Source: Certhia americana (Eukaryota > Chordata > Aves > Passeriformes > Certhiidae). Taken from it: a DNA stretch of 64,000 nucleotides. Location: contig CM031878.1 of NCBI GenBank assembly GCA_018697195.1, positions 35,228,366-35,292,365 on the forward strand. Reading direction: 5' to 3'. Under the pieces are notes generated by a model, which saw nothing but the letters and a program-made list of their open reading frames with translations, did no database searches and was not told where the DNA came from. Shown in pieces: positions 1 to 12,290 of the stretch (position 1 is the stretch's first letter; every line of letters begins with the position of its first letter). The position numbers and the translations under genes are program-made.

Positions 1-640
1 TCCTTCCGTCCTTTCCCTTCCATATTCCCTTCCCTTCCCTTCCTTCCCTTCCCTTCCCCTTCCCTGTCTTTCCCTTCCCTTCCCTTCCCTGCCCTTCCTT
101 CCTCCCTGAAACTTCCCTGAGAAACTTCCCTGAAACTTCCCTCTGAACTTCCCGAACTTCACTGAACTTCCCGTCCCTGAACTTCCGAACGTCCTTCCCT
201 TCCTGACTTCCCTTTCCATGAACTTCCCGGAACTTCCATGACTCCCTGAAACTTCCCTGAACTTCCCGAATTCGCATTACTTGATTCCCTTGAACTCCTT
301 TTCCATGAACTTTCTGAGCTTCCCTGAATTCCCTTCCTTACCTGAATTCCCTTCCTTCCCCTGAACTTCCCTGCCCTGAACTTCCTGAACTTCCCTGAAC
401 TTCCCTGAACTTCCTGAGCTTCCTTCCCTGAACTCCCTCCCTGAACTTCCTTCCCTTCCCTGACTTCCCTGAACTTCCCAAACCTTCCCAAACCTTCCCT
501 TCCCAACTTCCCTTCCCAAACACTTCCCTTCCGAACTTCCCTTTCCTGAACTTCCCTGAACTTTCCTTCCCTGAACTCCCCTTCCGTGAACTTCCTTCCA
601 TGAACTTCCCCCCTTTTGCCTTCATTCCTCCTTTCTGCAT
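1..640. repeat. Degenerate pyrimidine-rich tandem repeat (CCTGAACTTC-like)
   Basis: The first 640 bases are almost all C and T on the plus strand, with short interspersed GAA. The recurrent word is about 10 bases, close to CCCTGAACTT, mixed with CCTTCCCTTC simple repeat at the left end. Units vary in length, so this is a decayed micro/minisatellite, truncated by the window edge. On the minus strand it is GA-rich and nearly stop-free, which gives spurious Gly/Arg/Lys/Glu-rich reading frames. No promoter, splice or coding signature is visible. Confidence 0.85.
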
Positions 641-2919
641 ACCAGTTCGTTAGATCATGCAAAAGGTTAGTAAGAGAATCTTTAAAAAAATGTTTTTAGG
701 CCTAAAGATTCTGATTCGTTTGTTCATTAGAAAGCTGCAATTTCCAGCTACTTGCCACTAAGATCACTTAACTTTAAACTCAGTACTAAGGGAAAGTAAA
801 TCTTTCTTTCTCTGCTTCTTGTTACAGCTGTGGTTGTACTTTTTGTTCTTGTACAAATATGACATGAATGGTTTTTATTGCTTAGCCTTAAATCCTTATG
901 TCTGATCTATGTTGAGGTGTTCAGATGCTTAAAAAATTCTTCATAAATGTACAGAAAAAATTGAAATTCAAGCCAAAAAGTTGACAAACATTTTTCTACA
1001 GATGTTTGGCAAATGTTATCTAGAATGATGGAATTAATTAAATTATTTGAGATTTTCTCTTGTGTACACTATACTTACATGAAGTACTAATTTCTTTGAG
1101 GTAGGTGTAAATTTAAAGAACACTCAAGTAAGTTCTTAACCAAGTGTCTAAAAAAAAAAAAAAACCCAAAAAACCCCCAAAAAACCAAAAACTCCTGGAA
1201 GGTAAACAAATCCCAATATCCATTAATACTTTTGTATGTTAATGTGTACTAAGGTAAGTAAATGACTCTCCCAACTAACACAGCCCTTCCTTTTGTCTTT
1301 TTTTTTTTTTTTAACTGACCCTATGGATTGATGTGTAGCTAATAATTCATTCTTTTCAGTTCTCCTCAAGAAATTACAAAGTTTGAGATCACTATTTCAG
1401 TGCTCTCAGCTACAGTCAGTATATTACTCCCCTGTACTTCAGAGAAAGTGCTTTGGATTTTTTTGGACACTTTCTTATAATATGTTTACTTTTAATAGAA
1501 TATGCCCATCAAAACTTCTGTATCTCTTCACAGTGATGAAAAAACCCTAGGAATACAGGCAAAATTTCTCATTTTACCTGCAAAAAGTAAAGAAAACTCC
1601 TGGAAGTTGAAGAAAAGAGAAATGGTCTAAAATACTTTGCATATTTCATAAAGAAGTATTCAGAAAGTGGTTGCAAAATGCAAAGGAGATAGCTGGAATG
1701 TTTTGAAATGTGAGCCAAAAGTGAAGGAAAAAATGCCTCCACTTTGACGTCTGATTAGAATAATTATTCATACTGCATAGTGCCATGTCTCAGAAGAAAT
1801 TTACAAGTCCTACTGTAAGCCTGTCCTTGAATTAAGGGTGGTTTATCTTGGCTTGTTTCATAGCTGGTATATGTTAAATCCTGTTTTTAAATCCTTACAA
1901 TGACAAGGGCTGACCACACTTAGATAATTTTTTTCAATTCCAGAATTATTCCAATTAGAAGACACTCCTTACAAGGGCATTGCCCCTTTATTTATTACAT
2001 TTTGCTTGTGTCAGTAGATTTAGATGATCAGTTGATCCTCTTCTAAACAAAAACTTTATGTAACTGAAGATCGTGACACCACTTACACAATTTTTTTCCA
2101 CAAGGTAGTACCTCTGAATTTTCTCTTTTTTTAATATACACTGTTAGAAAATCACTTATATTTGTCCATCTTCTCTTGAGCATGTTCGTCTTATCAACCC
2201 TATATTAATCTGTGACCTATATTGTGTATACTGTACCAGGTGATAAACATCAGGACTGTCAACATGAGGAGAGTAAGTACTCTTCCATCTTAGCACTTCA
2301 GTAATGAAAATTTGATACCCAGCAGCCTGTGTTTCAACATCATCTTGCTGTCAATCTACATTCAGCCTTTACCACAGTGCAAAAAATATCTACATTCTTT
2401 CTGCAATACTGCTTTATAAGAACTTATTTTTTAAATGGAACTTTTTTCTTTCTAAATCTAGCACATTATTCTTATTTCTTTTGAAGTTAATTTCTATTAT
2501 TTTAATTTACTTATCAAAATCAATTGATTTCATCTTTAGTTCTGTACTGTAAAGGACCTGCCATCTCACAGTCCTGAATGTAATTTGTAAACTTCCACTG
2601 ACTTATTATGACTCCATCAATTATATTTTTAGCTTAAATAAAAAATAGTACTGAGAAAAGTACTAAATAAAATAAAGAAAAATTCTTACCCAATCATGTC
2701 TGAAACCAATCAATAATCCTTTGAGGTTTTAACCAGTTGTGACCTCTCTAAAAGTAGTAGTATCTAAGCCATAGTTGCTCAGTTTGCTTATAAAATATGT
2801 GGTACATTTGAAAATTAAATAGAGACAAGGGAACAGCATTTCTGCTGGCTGTTCCTTAACCACAATGCCAGTACTTAGACGGAAATAAAACTAATTTGGT
2901 TTGACACCATTTGTTCTTC
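641..2919. other. AT-rich DNA with no recognised feature
   Basis: No gene or family-assignable repeat seen. It contains poly-A near 1,150-1,165 and poly-T near 1,298-1,312. It may contain very old repeat remnants that cannot be recognised by eye. Confidence 0.5.
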
Positions 2920-3300
2920 ATAAATTAATGCTGACCATACCTTATCACCTGATTATCCTCCAAGAACTTCCAAATTGATTGTTCAATAATTTGTTTCAGT
3001 AGCTTTCCAGTATTAAAGCCAGGCCGAACAGTTTAGAGCTCCCTGGGTGCTCCTTCTCCCTTTTTAAATGATGACAGGCACTGCATTTGACCTTCCCTGC
3101 TCTTCTGAGACCTCAGCATCATCCACAGCTTTCTAGAGATATTTGCTAATGGTTCATAGATTGCTTCAGCTAGCCATTTAACATTCAAAGGCAAATTTCC
3201 TAAAACCCTGTGAATTGCAATATATATAACCCATTTAAGCATTATTTAGCCCAAGCTTCCATTATCCTTGGGTTCCCATACTCTTGAAATTAGTGGAGGT
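2920..3300 (-). mobile_element. Old CR1/L3-like LINE reverse-transcriptase relic
   Basis: Read on the minus strand, 3,033-3,242 gives a 69-codon open stretch. It resembles the N-terminal part of CR1/L3-type reverse transcriptase: a segment LAEAIYEPLANISRKLW followed about 25 residues later by SSFKKG. This matches the family pattern of a PLA-x-I-F-x-x-SW helix and then the FKKG block. The usual proline-tryptophan positions before FKKG are lost. The surrounding nucleotides (GC-poor, long but weak similarity) suggest an ancient copy, older than the CR1s elsewhere in the window. The limits are approximate. Assignment to L3 rather than another CR1 lineage is a guess. Confidence 0.55.
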
Positions 3301-4683
3301 ATGCAAATGATTTCAGTTAACTTTCAGAAGACAACAGATATATTGTTCTTTTCAATTATAACATTTATTTGTTCAGCATACTAGCTGATAATTGGAGTTA
3401 TGTTTTCCCTTATCTTTCTTTTATACCTTTAATTTAGTTGCAGCTTTTGAAATAAAAATATCAGTTTGTTTCCATAAGCAGCTGACAGGCATCTGTAAAC
3501 ACTTAAGTACTGAAAACTGAGCCAGTGATAAGAAAAAAATGCAAAAGTTGCTCAACAGCTAAAAATTCATATGCTATTAGTATTAATTTCTTTTATAAAT
3601 TTAAAATTACATTTTAAACTGCTTTTTTTTTAGTATTCTTGTTTCTATTCAACATAAATGAGCCTGTACTTTATTCATCCTCTTTGTATAGAAATTTAAT
3701 ATAAAAGGAAAAAAGTTCAATTTCAATATTATACAATTACAGATAAAATAGTTTTTGGTTTTAAACAGTGTAGCTCTTTTCATTAATAGAAAAATAGCAC
3801 TTACTTGTGTTGGTTTGGATACTATTAGGAAAATAATTTGGGTTTGTTTCACATAACAAGTGTGAGTGCCCAATATTTAATACAAAAAATTCTGGATTTC
3901 ATACTAGGAAGAGATATTTGATTTGAGACATTGGCCTTTCATATCTATGAAGAAGAACCTAACATCTTAAAAAATTTCTGAACATTGGCACATGTAGTAG
4001 TATTGACTCTGGTTTTAAAGTCTGATGGAAAGTATTTATCTTAGAAAATAAGAGGCACCCATACTAAGAAAAATTCAATCTGTTGAACAATAGCTTGCAT
4101 CTCACAATGGTGTTCATTATGTATAAGAACAGATTTATTGCACTACTTCATATGAACAATGTTCGATATTCTTGCATAATGTCAGAAAATGCTCATTAAT
4201 TAATTTGGGACAGATAGAGCTGTGACATTCTCATTTAACCTCTCCCCAGAGGAAGAGGACCCCTGAATACCCTGCATCACTCAAGAAAAGTAAGGGAAAC
4301 TGGAAGAGGAACAGACTGGTGTGAAGTATCCTCAGCTCACCCAGTAAAATCTGACAATATAATCCATTTAGCACTGAAACATCTAAGAAAAAAAATCCTT
4401 TCCATAAAAATGACCACTTTTAGGAAAATCTTGATTTACTTTATCACATTTCCACTGCATTATATTATGGCTTAGGTAGATTATTTTATGCTTCTTACTG
4501 CTTTAGAGAGACCTAAAATTACTTTATATGAACATAAATACAGGGAAAGCATTAATAGATGAGTCCATTTAATTTCTGACATTTACATCCACATTTGTGA
4601 AAGCAATCACTTTCTTCTCCTGTCCAGAAATTTATGATACAGGTTGACAATCCTAGTTGCCATTACCCAGCTACTACCAAAAG
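3301..4683. other. AT-rich DNA with no recognised feature
   Basis: No gene, RNA or clear repeat seen. Reading frames are short and of low-complexity composition. Confidence 0.5.
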
Positions 4684-5450
4684 TCACAGAATTTCACAGA
4701 ATTCTTATGTTTGGGATGGGCCTCTGGAGGTCATCCAACCCCTTGCCAAGGCAGGATGTTACACAGGAACATGTCCAGGTGGGTTTTGAATGTCTCCAGA
4801 CAGGAAGAGTCCATGACCTTCCCTAGGCAGCTGTTACAGTGCTTTGTCACCCTCAATGTAAAGAAATTCTTCCTCATGTTGGCATGGAACTCTTTGTGCT
4901 TTATTTTATGCCCATTGCTCCTTGTCCTGTCTCTGGGCACCACTGGAAAGTGCCTGGCAAAATCCTCTTGTCATCTGCCTTTGAGATACTTACATATATT
5001 GATGGGATCCTCTCTCAGTCTTCTCCAGACTAAACAGGCCCAGCTCCCAGAGTGTCTCCTGCTAAGAGAAAAGCTCCAGACCCCTGATCATCCTTGTGGC
5101 TCTCCACTGCACCCTCTCCAGCAGCTCATGGTCTCTCCTGTGCTGAGGAGCCCAGAACTGGACACAGCACTCCAGGTGTGGCCTCACTGGGACTGAGTAG
5201 AGGGGGAGGATCACCTCCCTCCACCTACTGCTCACTCTCTTCCCAGTGCACCCCAGGGTACCATTGGCCCTCCTGGCCACGGGGGCACTGATGGCTCATG
5301 GACAACTGTGCTCCATCACGAGTCCCAGGTCCTTCTGCACAGAGCTGCTCTGTAGGAGGTCAGCCCTGGCCTGTGCTGGCACTTGGGGCTCTTCCTCCCC
5401 AGCTGCAGGACCTGGCACTTGCCCTTGTTGAGCCTCATTAGGTTTCTGTC
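4684..5450 (-). mobile_element. CR1 LINE, 5'-truncated, minus strand
   Basis: The plus strand begins with TCACAGAAT-type words and continues with text typical of antisense avian CR1 3' ends. Its 3' terminus is therefore at the low-coordinate side. On the minus strand 5,062-5,280 encodes the CR1 RT C-terminal block (VRPHLECCVQFWAP, LLERVQ, RATRMIRGLE), a hallmark of this family. The 5' end is truncated around 5,450, as expected for target-primed LINE insertions. Stops and frameshifts show it is inactive. The open plus-strand frames over this region are antisense shadows. Confidence 0.9.
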
Positions 5451-6032
5451 TTAATGCTCCAGCCTTTCAAATTCCACTGAAAGACAGCACAGCTTTCAGG
5501 TGATTTTATGGCTGAAAACATTTTTGCAGTGAAAATCTATATTGTGAGACAAAAGAACTATTAATGTACTTTCTCATAGGAGGTGGTCAGACCCTCAGGG
5601 ACTCTTAGAACTCTCATGAAGTTCTAGCAGAAATTTTTAGTATATACAATGCCCGCTTACATCAAAAATTGTTTTCTTCTATTTTAGTTCTTTGCAGCAT
5701 TACATTTAAAACATCTGTCTTAAAAGATATTGAAAATTGTTCTAAATGTCTTTTCTGTCATTCTAACAGGGTAATGGAATTCTCCTAAAAAAATTTAGAG
5801 AACATTTACTTACATAAATGTGAATGCAAGTATTTTTTCAGTGAGTTCTTTGAAAGTAATATTTTAAGTAATATCTGTATTGCTTACTGTAATGATATAA
5901 ATATCAGAGAGCTGAAGATTTTCAAGTTTTGAACCATTATGTATTGGTTTTTTCTGGAGAGTGACCTTTTTTTAAAGGGGGCATAAATATTTTCAAGATG
6001 TTTTGTTCTGTTTTCTGAATTTCTTAAAAGTC
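5451..6032. other. Unassigned AT-rich spacer between CR1 and LTR
   Basis: Nothing recognisable seen. Confidence 0.5.
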
Positions 6033-7044
6033 TGTAGTGGGCTGACCCTGAGTGGATGCCAGGCACCCACCAAAGCCTCTCTATCACTCCCCTATGCAGC
6101 TGTACAGGGGAGAGAAAATATAATGAAGGATTCATGAGTTAAGATTAAGACCAGATGAGATCAATCACCAAGTACTGTCATGGGCAAAACAAATTAGAAT
6201 TAAAGATATTAATTGAATTTGTTACTAAGGAAATCAGAGCAAGATAATGAGAAGTAAAAATAGACCTTCAAAACACCTGCCTCCCTCCCAGCTCTACCTC
6301 CTCCTCCCCAACAGCACAGGGAGACAGGGAACAGGGGTTATGGTCAGTTCATCACATGTTATTTCTTCAATTGCTTAGGGAGAGGAGTCCTTCCCCTGCT
6401 CCAGTGTAGGGTCCCTCTCATGGGACACAGTTCTCCGTGAACTTCTACAGTGTGAATCCATCCCATGGGCAACAGACCTCCACAAACTGCTACAGAGAGC
6501 TACTCTTTCATGGGGTGCAGTCCTTCAAGAATAGGCTGCTGTAGTGGGGATCTCCTCACCATACGCCTCCCACAGGGTCCCAAGCCTCCTCTCAGTCATC
6601 CCCCTGCTCTGGTGTGGGTCTCCTCCATGTGCTGCAGGTGGATCTCTGCATCCCTGTGATCCTCCATGTGCTGCAGGGGCACAGCTGCTTCACAATGGGC
6701 TGCACCAGGGGCTGCAGGGGAATCTCAGCTCTGGTGTCTGCTGGAGCACCTCCTGTCCTCCTTCTGCACTGACCTTGGTGCCTGCAGAGTTGTTCCTTTG
6801 ACATGTTCTCTCTCTGCTCTTCTCTAGTCTTAATTACAACTGTACAGTAACTTGGTTTTTCTTCTTAAATACATTATACAGAGACATTATCATTATTTCT
6901 AATTGGCCCAGCCCTGACCAGTGGCATATCTCTGTATGAGGCTGCCAAAGATTTGCTCTGCCAGACATGGAGGAAGCTTCCAACAGAAGCTACCCCTGTA
7001 GCCCCTCCTGCTACCAAAGCTTGACTATACAAATCCAATATACA
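6033..7044 (-). mobile_element. Solo LTR of an avian endogenous retrovirus (ERVL-like), minus strand
   Basis: The segment starts TGTAGTGGGCTGACC and ends AATATACA, so it has TG...CA ends. Inside are several imperfect repeats of a roughly 60-base unit with words such as CATGGG, GTGCAGTCC and CTCCATGTGCTGCAGG, characteristic of a common avian LTR. The same family recurs at 8,562-9,711 in the opposite orientation, with matching blocks in reverse-complement order. Orientation is taken from that better-oriented copy, which has TATTTAAG early and a poly(A)-like region late. No clean 5-bp target duplication survives (AAGTC on the left, GTCAA on the right). ERVL membership is from memory of the consensus, not from a search. 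Confidence 0.6.
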
Positions 7045-8561
7045 GTCAAGTATCTGGATGAAAGCCTTAAAAAATACTATCCAAATTTTTATCTAGAAAG
7101 GTTTTTGTGGGTTTTTCTGTTGGCTAGTTGTCATTCTACTACTAACGATTAAAACTGAAACCAAATTTGATTCAGTTCTCACACAAAATAACACTCAAAA
7201 GTTATGAATTTAAACGTACTAATTTCATTTGCACACACAAATTTCCCTTCTCCTGGTCTTTTCCTTTCCAATATTTTAGCCACAGGAAAATTCATAACCA
7301 GCATTCCTGCCTGCCTTCCTACCTGCCTTCCTGCACTTCAGCCTTTTTTCCTTCCCATGTAGCTTTTAAAAAGAATATAAGACTACTTTTACTTTTTAAT
7401 TTTTCTAATAAGATGCATTATAATATGGGTATTTATTTAATATATCACATCATTACTATGTTAAATAATTCCTCCTATTGCTATCAACTGATAGCAAATA
7501 TACAAAATAAATATACAAATATACAAAATAAATATACAAAAAATTAAAGACATAGGAAAATCTCTGGGTTTGCAGGTTACTTTAATGCAGCAGCCGCCCT
7601 AAAAGTGATCAAACCCAGAAAACTGAGCCAAGAAGTAAGTGAACAGTATAGTACATATTTGACTGAGACCTGTTCATCAGAGCCCTTAGAATCTGGAGGC
7701 TGCACTTGCTGATTTCTGGACTTTATTAGTCCCGTGTAAGGAAGATTTCTCAGATAACTATATCTAATTGTTATAGCAACTTTTAAACAAAAACAAACCA
7801 AAACAACCTGGGAATAAATATGATTCCATTTTTGACCTTAAAAATGTAAGCTGTAGATGTGATTGTCTGGTAAACTTCAGTCCAACACTATAATGTTCAT
7901 TAAATCCCATGAAAATTAGCATAACGTTGTGTTGTGCACAAGTTTTCTGTAGGTATTTTAGAGCTATCCATGCTGTCTTCTTTGTAGGAACTAAGGTGGC
8001 AAGTCACAAGAACAGTTGTGACCAAAGGCACTCATCATCATATACCTGCAACATACATGCAAAGCAAAAATGTTTTTGTGCCCTCTAAAAGTCCTTTTGG
8101 AAGAAAGTTATACAATTCCATCAATCAGCTGGGGGAAAAATTCATTTGAGATATTTCATTTTATAGAAAAGATTGCATCTATCTAATTTGTCTTATGAAA
8201 GAATAGTAAACAAATACATAAAACAGAATTCCAATCATTACTACTACAAAAATAACAGTTAGTTTTACTGATTCTAAAAGGACAATTTACATCAGGAATT
8301 TTAAATTATAATAAATATAGAGAGTGTATCTAAATTATTTATGAGATTCCTAATTTAAATATTCATTACTGGAATTTACTTGGGTAGAATCTTAGTAAAT
8401 CCACTATTCCAAATTATGGTGCTTGCTCAGCTCTGTTCACAGGCATTTTTTTTTGTTAGTGAATTGTCAAAGCAAGCAACAGAAAAATCCTGAAATCAGG
8501 ATAATGTTTGGAGCAAAAAATATTCCGTTCACAGGCAGTCATGGTAGCTTTTATATTTTAC
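7045..8561. other. AT-rich spacer between two inverted LTRs
   Basis: No gene seen. It contains a CCTGCCTTCCTA-type simple repeat near 7,303-7,335 and a short ATACAAAATAA tandem near 7,497-7,540. Confidence 0.5.
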
Positions 8562-9711
8562 TGAGTTTGCTTGCTGGTTTTGGCAGCATGAGGAAACTGC
8601 AAGAGATGCTTCTGTGAGAAAACACTGGCAGTTGCCCAGTGCCCACAGAGCCATCTCCAAGATTGTCCCACTGTTGGCCCAAACTGAACCTTTCAGTGAG
8701 GTTTGAAGTTACTCTGTGATAACGTATTTAAGAAAGCATAAAAAATAAGGTGTGAGACAGCAGCTGGGAGAAGAGAGAGAGAATATGTCAGAGAAATGCC
8801 CTCTAGACACCAATTTCAGTGGAAAAGGAGGGGAAGGAGATGCTCCAGGCACCACAGTAAAAATTTTCCTGCTGTACATGAACGTCCCTGATATGTCCTG
8901 AGGAAAGGTGCTGCCTGAGGAAGCCCACACAGGGACATGTGCCTGACCAGAGATGCAGGTCATGGACGGGAACACCTCTTATTCAGGCCTGCTGTCAGGA
9001 TTAATGATCTCATGGGTGATCCATATGGAAGCAGTGTGCTCCTGAAGAACTGCAACCCATGTTAAGAATACATGTTGAAGCAGTTCTTGAAGAACTGTAG
9101 TTCCCAGAAAAGACCCACATAGGAAAAGTTCATGAAGAGCTTTCTCCCATGGGAGGGGCTTGGGAGAAGAGAGTGAGAAGAAAAAAAAAAGACAAAGATA
9201 AAAGGCTATGAACTGATTTCACCTCCAATTTCCCATCCCTCTGGGACATTCAAGTAGTGAGCAAAGGGTAGAGGAGTTAGAATTCAAACTGAGCCTGTGA
9301 GAAGGGAGGAGTTGGAGAAAGATGTTTTTACTTTTCTTTTTATTTCTCACCTTCCTCCTCTACTACAGTAAATTTGTGATAAATTAAATTAATTTCCTCT
9401 AACCAAAGCTGTTTTTCCCATGATCCTGAGATAGCTCAGTTGGTTAGAACATGGTGCTAATATCACCAAGGTTGCTGGTTCAATCACCATATGGGCCATT
9501 CATTTACGATTTGATCTTGGTGATTATTGTGGGTCCCTACCAACTCAGAATACTCTGTGATTCCATGTAATCATGAATCATGAATCTTCTTTTCTTATCT
9601 CAACCCATGATCTTTTAATTGAGTTTTCTCCCCCTGTCGCTTTGAAGAAGTGAAATGATAAGAATGGTTTGGTGGGCATATGGTGTCCAGTAAAGATTAA
9701 CCCACCAAACA
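8562..9711 (+). mobile_element. Solo LTR, same family as 6,033-7,044, plus strand, split by a SINE
   Basis: The left part (about 8,562-9,421) has a TATA-like TATTTAAG near 8,727, GAAGAACTGCA-type internal repeat units and a late GATAAATTAAATTAATTTCC block. The right part (about 9,591-9,711) resumes the same LTR with CTCAACCCATGA and ends near CCCACCAAACA. This right end is the reverse complement of the TAGTGGGCTGACC end of the 6,033 copy, which confirms both pieces belong to one LTR. The intervening ~170 bp is a tRNA-derived SINE. No target duplication was identified for the LTR. Confidence 0.6.
9422..9590 (+). mobile_element. tRNA-Ile-derived SINE with CR1-like 3' tail
   Basis: The head (9,422-9,500) has a tRNA layout with a good RNA polymerase III A box (TAGCTCAGTTGG, 9,432-9,443) and a decayed B box (GGTTCAATCAC, 9,477-9,487). 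The anticodon-loop region GTGCTAATA matches tRNA-Ile(AAT). The acceptor ends (GATCCTG and ATGGGCC) do not pair, so it is not a working tRNA. The tail contains CCCTACCAACTCAGAATACT and TGTGATTCCATG, the CR1 3'-end signature, which suggests mobilisation by CR1 enzymes. It ends in an ATCATGA-type short repeat. This head-tail combination is what I remember of passerine TguSINE1. It sits inside an older LTR and so is younger than it. Confidence 0.75.
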
Positions 9712-11996
9712 GACACAAACAGACTTTCAGTCTTCTTCGGTTTTTATGACAGACTTGCAGCCCCACGGTAAGTGCAACACTATGAACTCTGGAAACACAG
9801 ATTTCAAAATTCACCTGGGACTCAAGCTCTGTACTTATATCTGTGAAACAAAGTGTAAAAATTTCATCCCATCTGCTCTCTCTTCCCTTTTCAAGTGATA
9901 CTCATGTAGGTCAGGCAGAAAGTGTTGTGGTAGGTCCATCTTACTATATCATAAATACTCTCCAACATTTGTTAAAGATATATATTTTACCCCAAATTAT
10001 CTCTGAAATAAGTGAGAAAGAAAAGGGAGAAGACAGATGGCACAGTTTGTAGAAAGAAAGCTGAGAAATAATACATATATACTACAATTTAGTAGAAAAC
10101 ACAGCGGAAAAATTCTTGACTGAACTTTGTAGTGAAATAAAATAGTAGAATATGAGAGAGAGCAAAGACAGCTAGTGGAGTGCAATGCAATAAATCATCA
10201 TTTGCTGATCCAATAGGAGTACATGGGAGCAATTACACTTTGGCAGCTATTTTGTTTTTCCCTTATGGAGTTTCAGACTTATACACTAAGATAGCTTTCA
10301 TGTGATTAAAACTTGCACCATGTTTAATTTCCTTCAAAAGAACAATCACTTTAAAAGGGAGAGAGAGGGAGTGAAAGAGACCCACAAGAGAGAGAAATAA
10401 TGCTGGGGGTGGAAAAGGGGCAGTAATTTTGCCCAGATAATGTTGTCATACTTTGTAAAGCCTTTAATGCTGGAATTTATTTATTAATGATGCATGGGTT
10501 ATTACCCACCATCTGTCTTGTGTTAGCAGTGGGCTGTTTCAGATTATGGTAATGTGTTTCTGATTTGAGTCGTGTTGAAAGCCAGAACAAGGCATCTCAT
10601 GTGCAGTCCTCTTTGAGGCCTGCTGTTTTCAATTCCTCTTCACAGAATGGGCTTTTATTTGATTTGTTATGGGGATTTTTTCTTCTGTTGCCAAAACAGC
10701 TGCAAGCCTGGAAGGGAATGAGACACAAGGCCACAGCAAACTTGTTAGCTCATAAGAGAAACAGAATGTTCCAGGAACAAAAAGGGGAGCTGAAGGAAAA
10801 GGGAGGGAGAGAGAAAGATGAGGGGAGGAGAGATAGTATGAAGGGACAGAAGAGAAACGGGTAAGTGAAAGTATAAAGAGCTCTAATGATTTTTTTAGTT
10901 GGTTTTTCATATCAAAATCACATAAAAAATATTTTCTATTCTAAGTGTCATTCAGCAAAATGATCCATTTTTAATTTAATATCTTAGTTAACACAGGAAG
11001 TCTTTATTTCTTTTTTTGCTCCTGTTTTTGAAAGACTTCAACTGCCTAAATGGTAGTGCAAAGCAGGAAATAAAACATTTACACCAAATGAGCCTGCATC
11101 AAAAAGCTAAAAAAAATCCAAAGCTAAAACAATCCAAAGCTAAAATCCCAGTCTGCTTATGTTTCTGATGTGGCATGCAGTATGCCCATGGTAGAGAGAT
11201 GTAAAGACCAGGAGAAAAAACCAGGAGCTTTCTTGCTGAGAATCCTCATATTTAGGTCCCAGAATTTGTCAGTCAGAATGTTGAGCTGTATGTTTGAAAT
11301 TAAGTAAGCAAGTAGACAAGTTCATTTCTCTCCATAAAAGTTGATTCCTCTTCACAACACCTGGACTGTAGGTTTCTGATCCCAGGTGCATTTGTGGTAC
11401 ATTTTTAATATAGGGAACATTTTTGGAAAATAGCATGTATTGTCTAAATAAACATGTTTAAGTTAAACCTTATGTAATATTCCACAGAAGTCTGTTGGTA
11501 AGGAAAAGTTGAACATTCCACAGCCAAAATGAAGCTCTTTTATGTTACATACTAGAGCAATATGCCATCTCATTTTCAAACCATGACATATGCTTGTCTC
11601 ACATGCTATCATACACAGAATAGCATTTAATTTCTGTGTAGAAAGTGAAATTGTTTACTGATGGAAAAATGCCAGGTAAACATTTCTTATTCTTTTTGTT
11701 AGACTGATGCTCTCACCAGCAGTTTTTTTCTGTTGATTTTGACCATACACACTTTTATTGAAAATCATTAACGGTTTCAGTATTTTTCATGTAAATAATA
11801 GGAAAAAACAATTTGGGTTTTGTTCTTGTTTGGCTGGTGTTTTCTTGATTGCTTACTTGGTTGATTGGTGGTTGGTTGGTTGAATGGGTTTTGCAGGAGG
11901 GGTTGTTTGTTCTTTTGTTTGGGGATTTTTGGTTTTTTTGGAGAGGGCAGAATTGTACTGGTAAGAACAAAGAGTGCGTAGGAAATTTCTATATAG
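9712..11996. other. AT-rich DNA with no recognised gene
   Basis: No coding exon seen. It contains a purine-rich run at about 10,350-10,420 and again 10,790-10,860. A short tandem of AATCCAAAGCTAAAA lies at about 11,110-11,146. The stretch 10,440-10,630 is less repetitive and more balanced in composition than its surroundings and could be a conserved non-coding element, but conservation cannot be judged here. Confidence 0.45.
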
Positions 11997-12290
11997 TAGA
12001 TTTTCGTTGCGACCGTTGATGTGGTGATGGTAAAGAGAAGCAGGAAGGGCCTTTGTATGGGTTCCACAGAGATGTTTATTCCAGACACACACACAGGCAG
12101 TCCAGGGTCAAAGGCAGGGCCCATGGGAAGGGTTCAGGTTCATGTATATGGGTGCTGGGGGCTGGGAGAGCACCAGGGACTAATGATCAGGGGGAATCGG
12201 GCTACAAAGGTGAGATTGGGGTATGGGAGCCCTTGGGGAAATTGGGAGGAGTGATTGAGGGACTCTCCACAGATTTTCAGACCCAAAACC
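11997..12290 (-). mobile_element. Possible LTR fragment
   Basis: This GC-richer block within AT-rich DNA contains GGGTTCCACAGAGATGTTTA followed by repeated GGG-rich words. On the minus strand this reads AATAAACATCTCTG, a poly(A)-signal-like context, with the same overall style as the LTR-like blocks at 52,978-53,673 and 60,690-61,080. Ends and duplication were not found. The assignment is tentative. Confidence 0.3.

Noticed and set aside
159..662. Minus-strand 167-, 80- and 100-codon frames rich in Gly, Arg, Lys and Glu
   Set aside because: All three frames of the same GA-rich tandem repeat are open at once. They reflect composition and not a gene.
4657..5196. Plus-strand 179-codon frame
   Set aside because: Antisense to a CR1 LINE.
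9422..9500. A tRNA-Ile gene
   Set aside because: The acceptor stem does not pair, the B box is decayed and a CR1-like tail follows. It is the head of a SINE.
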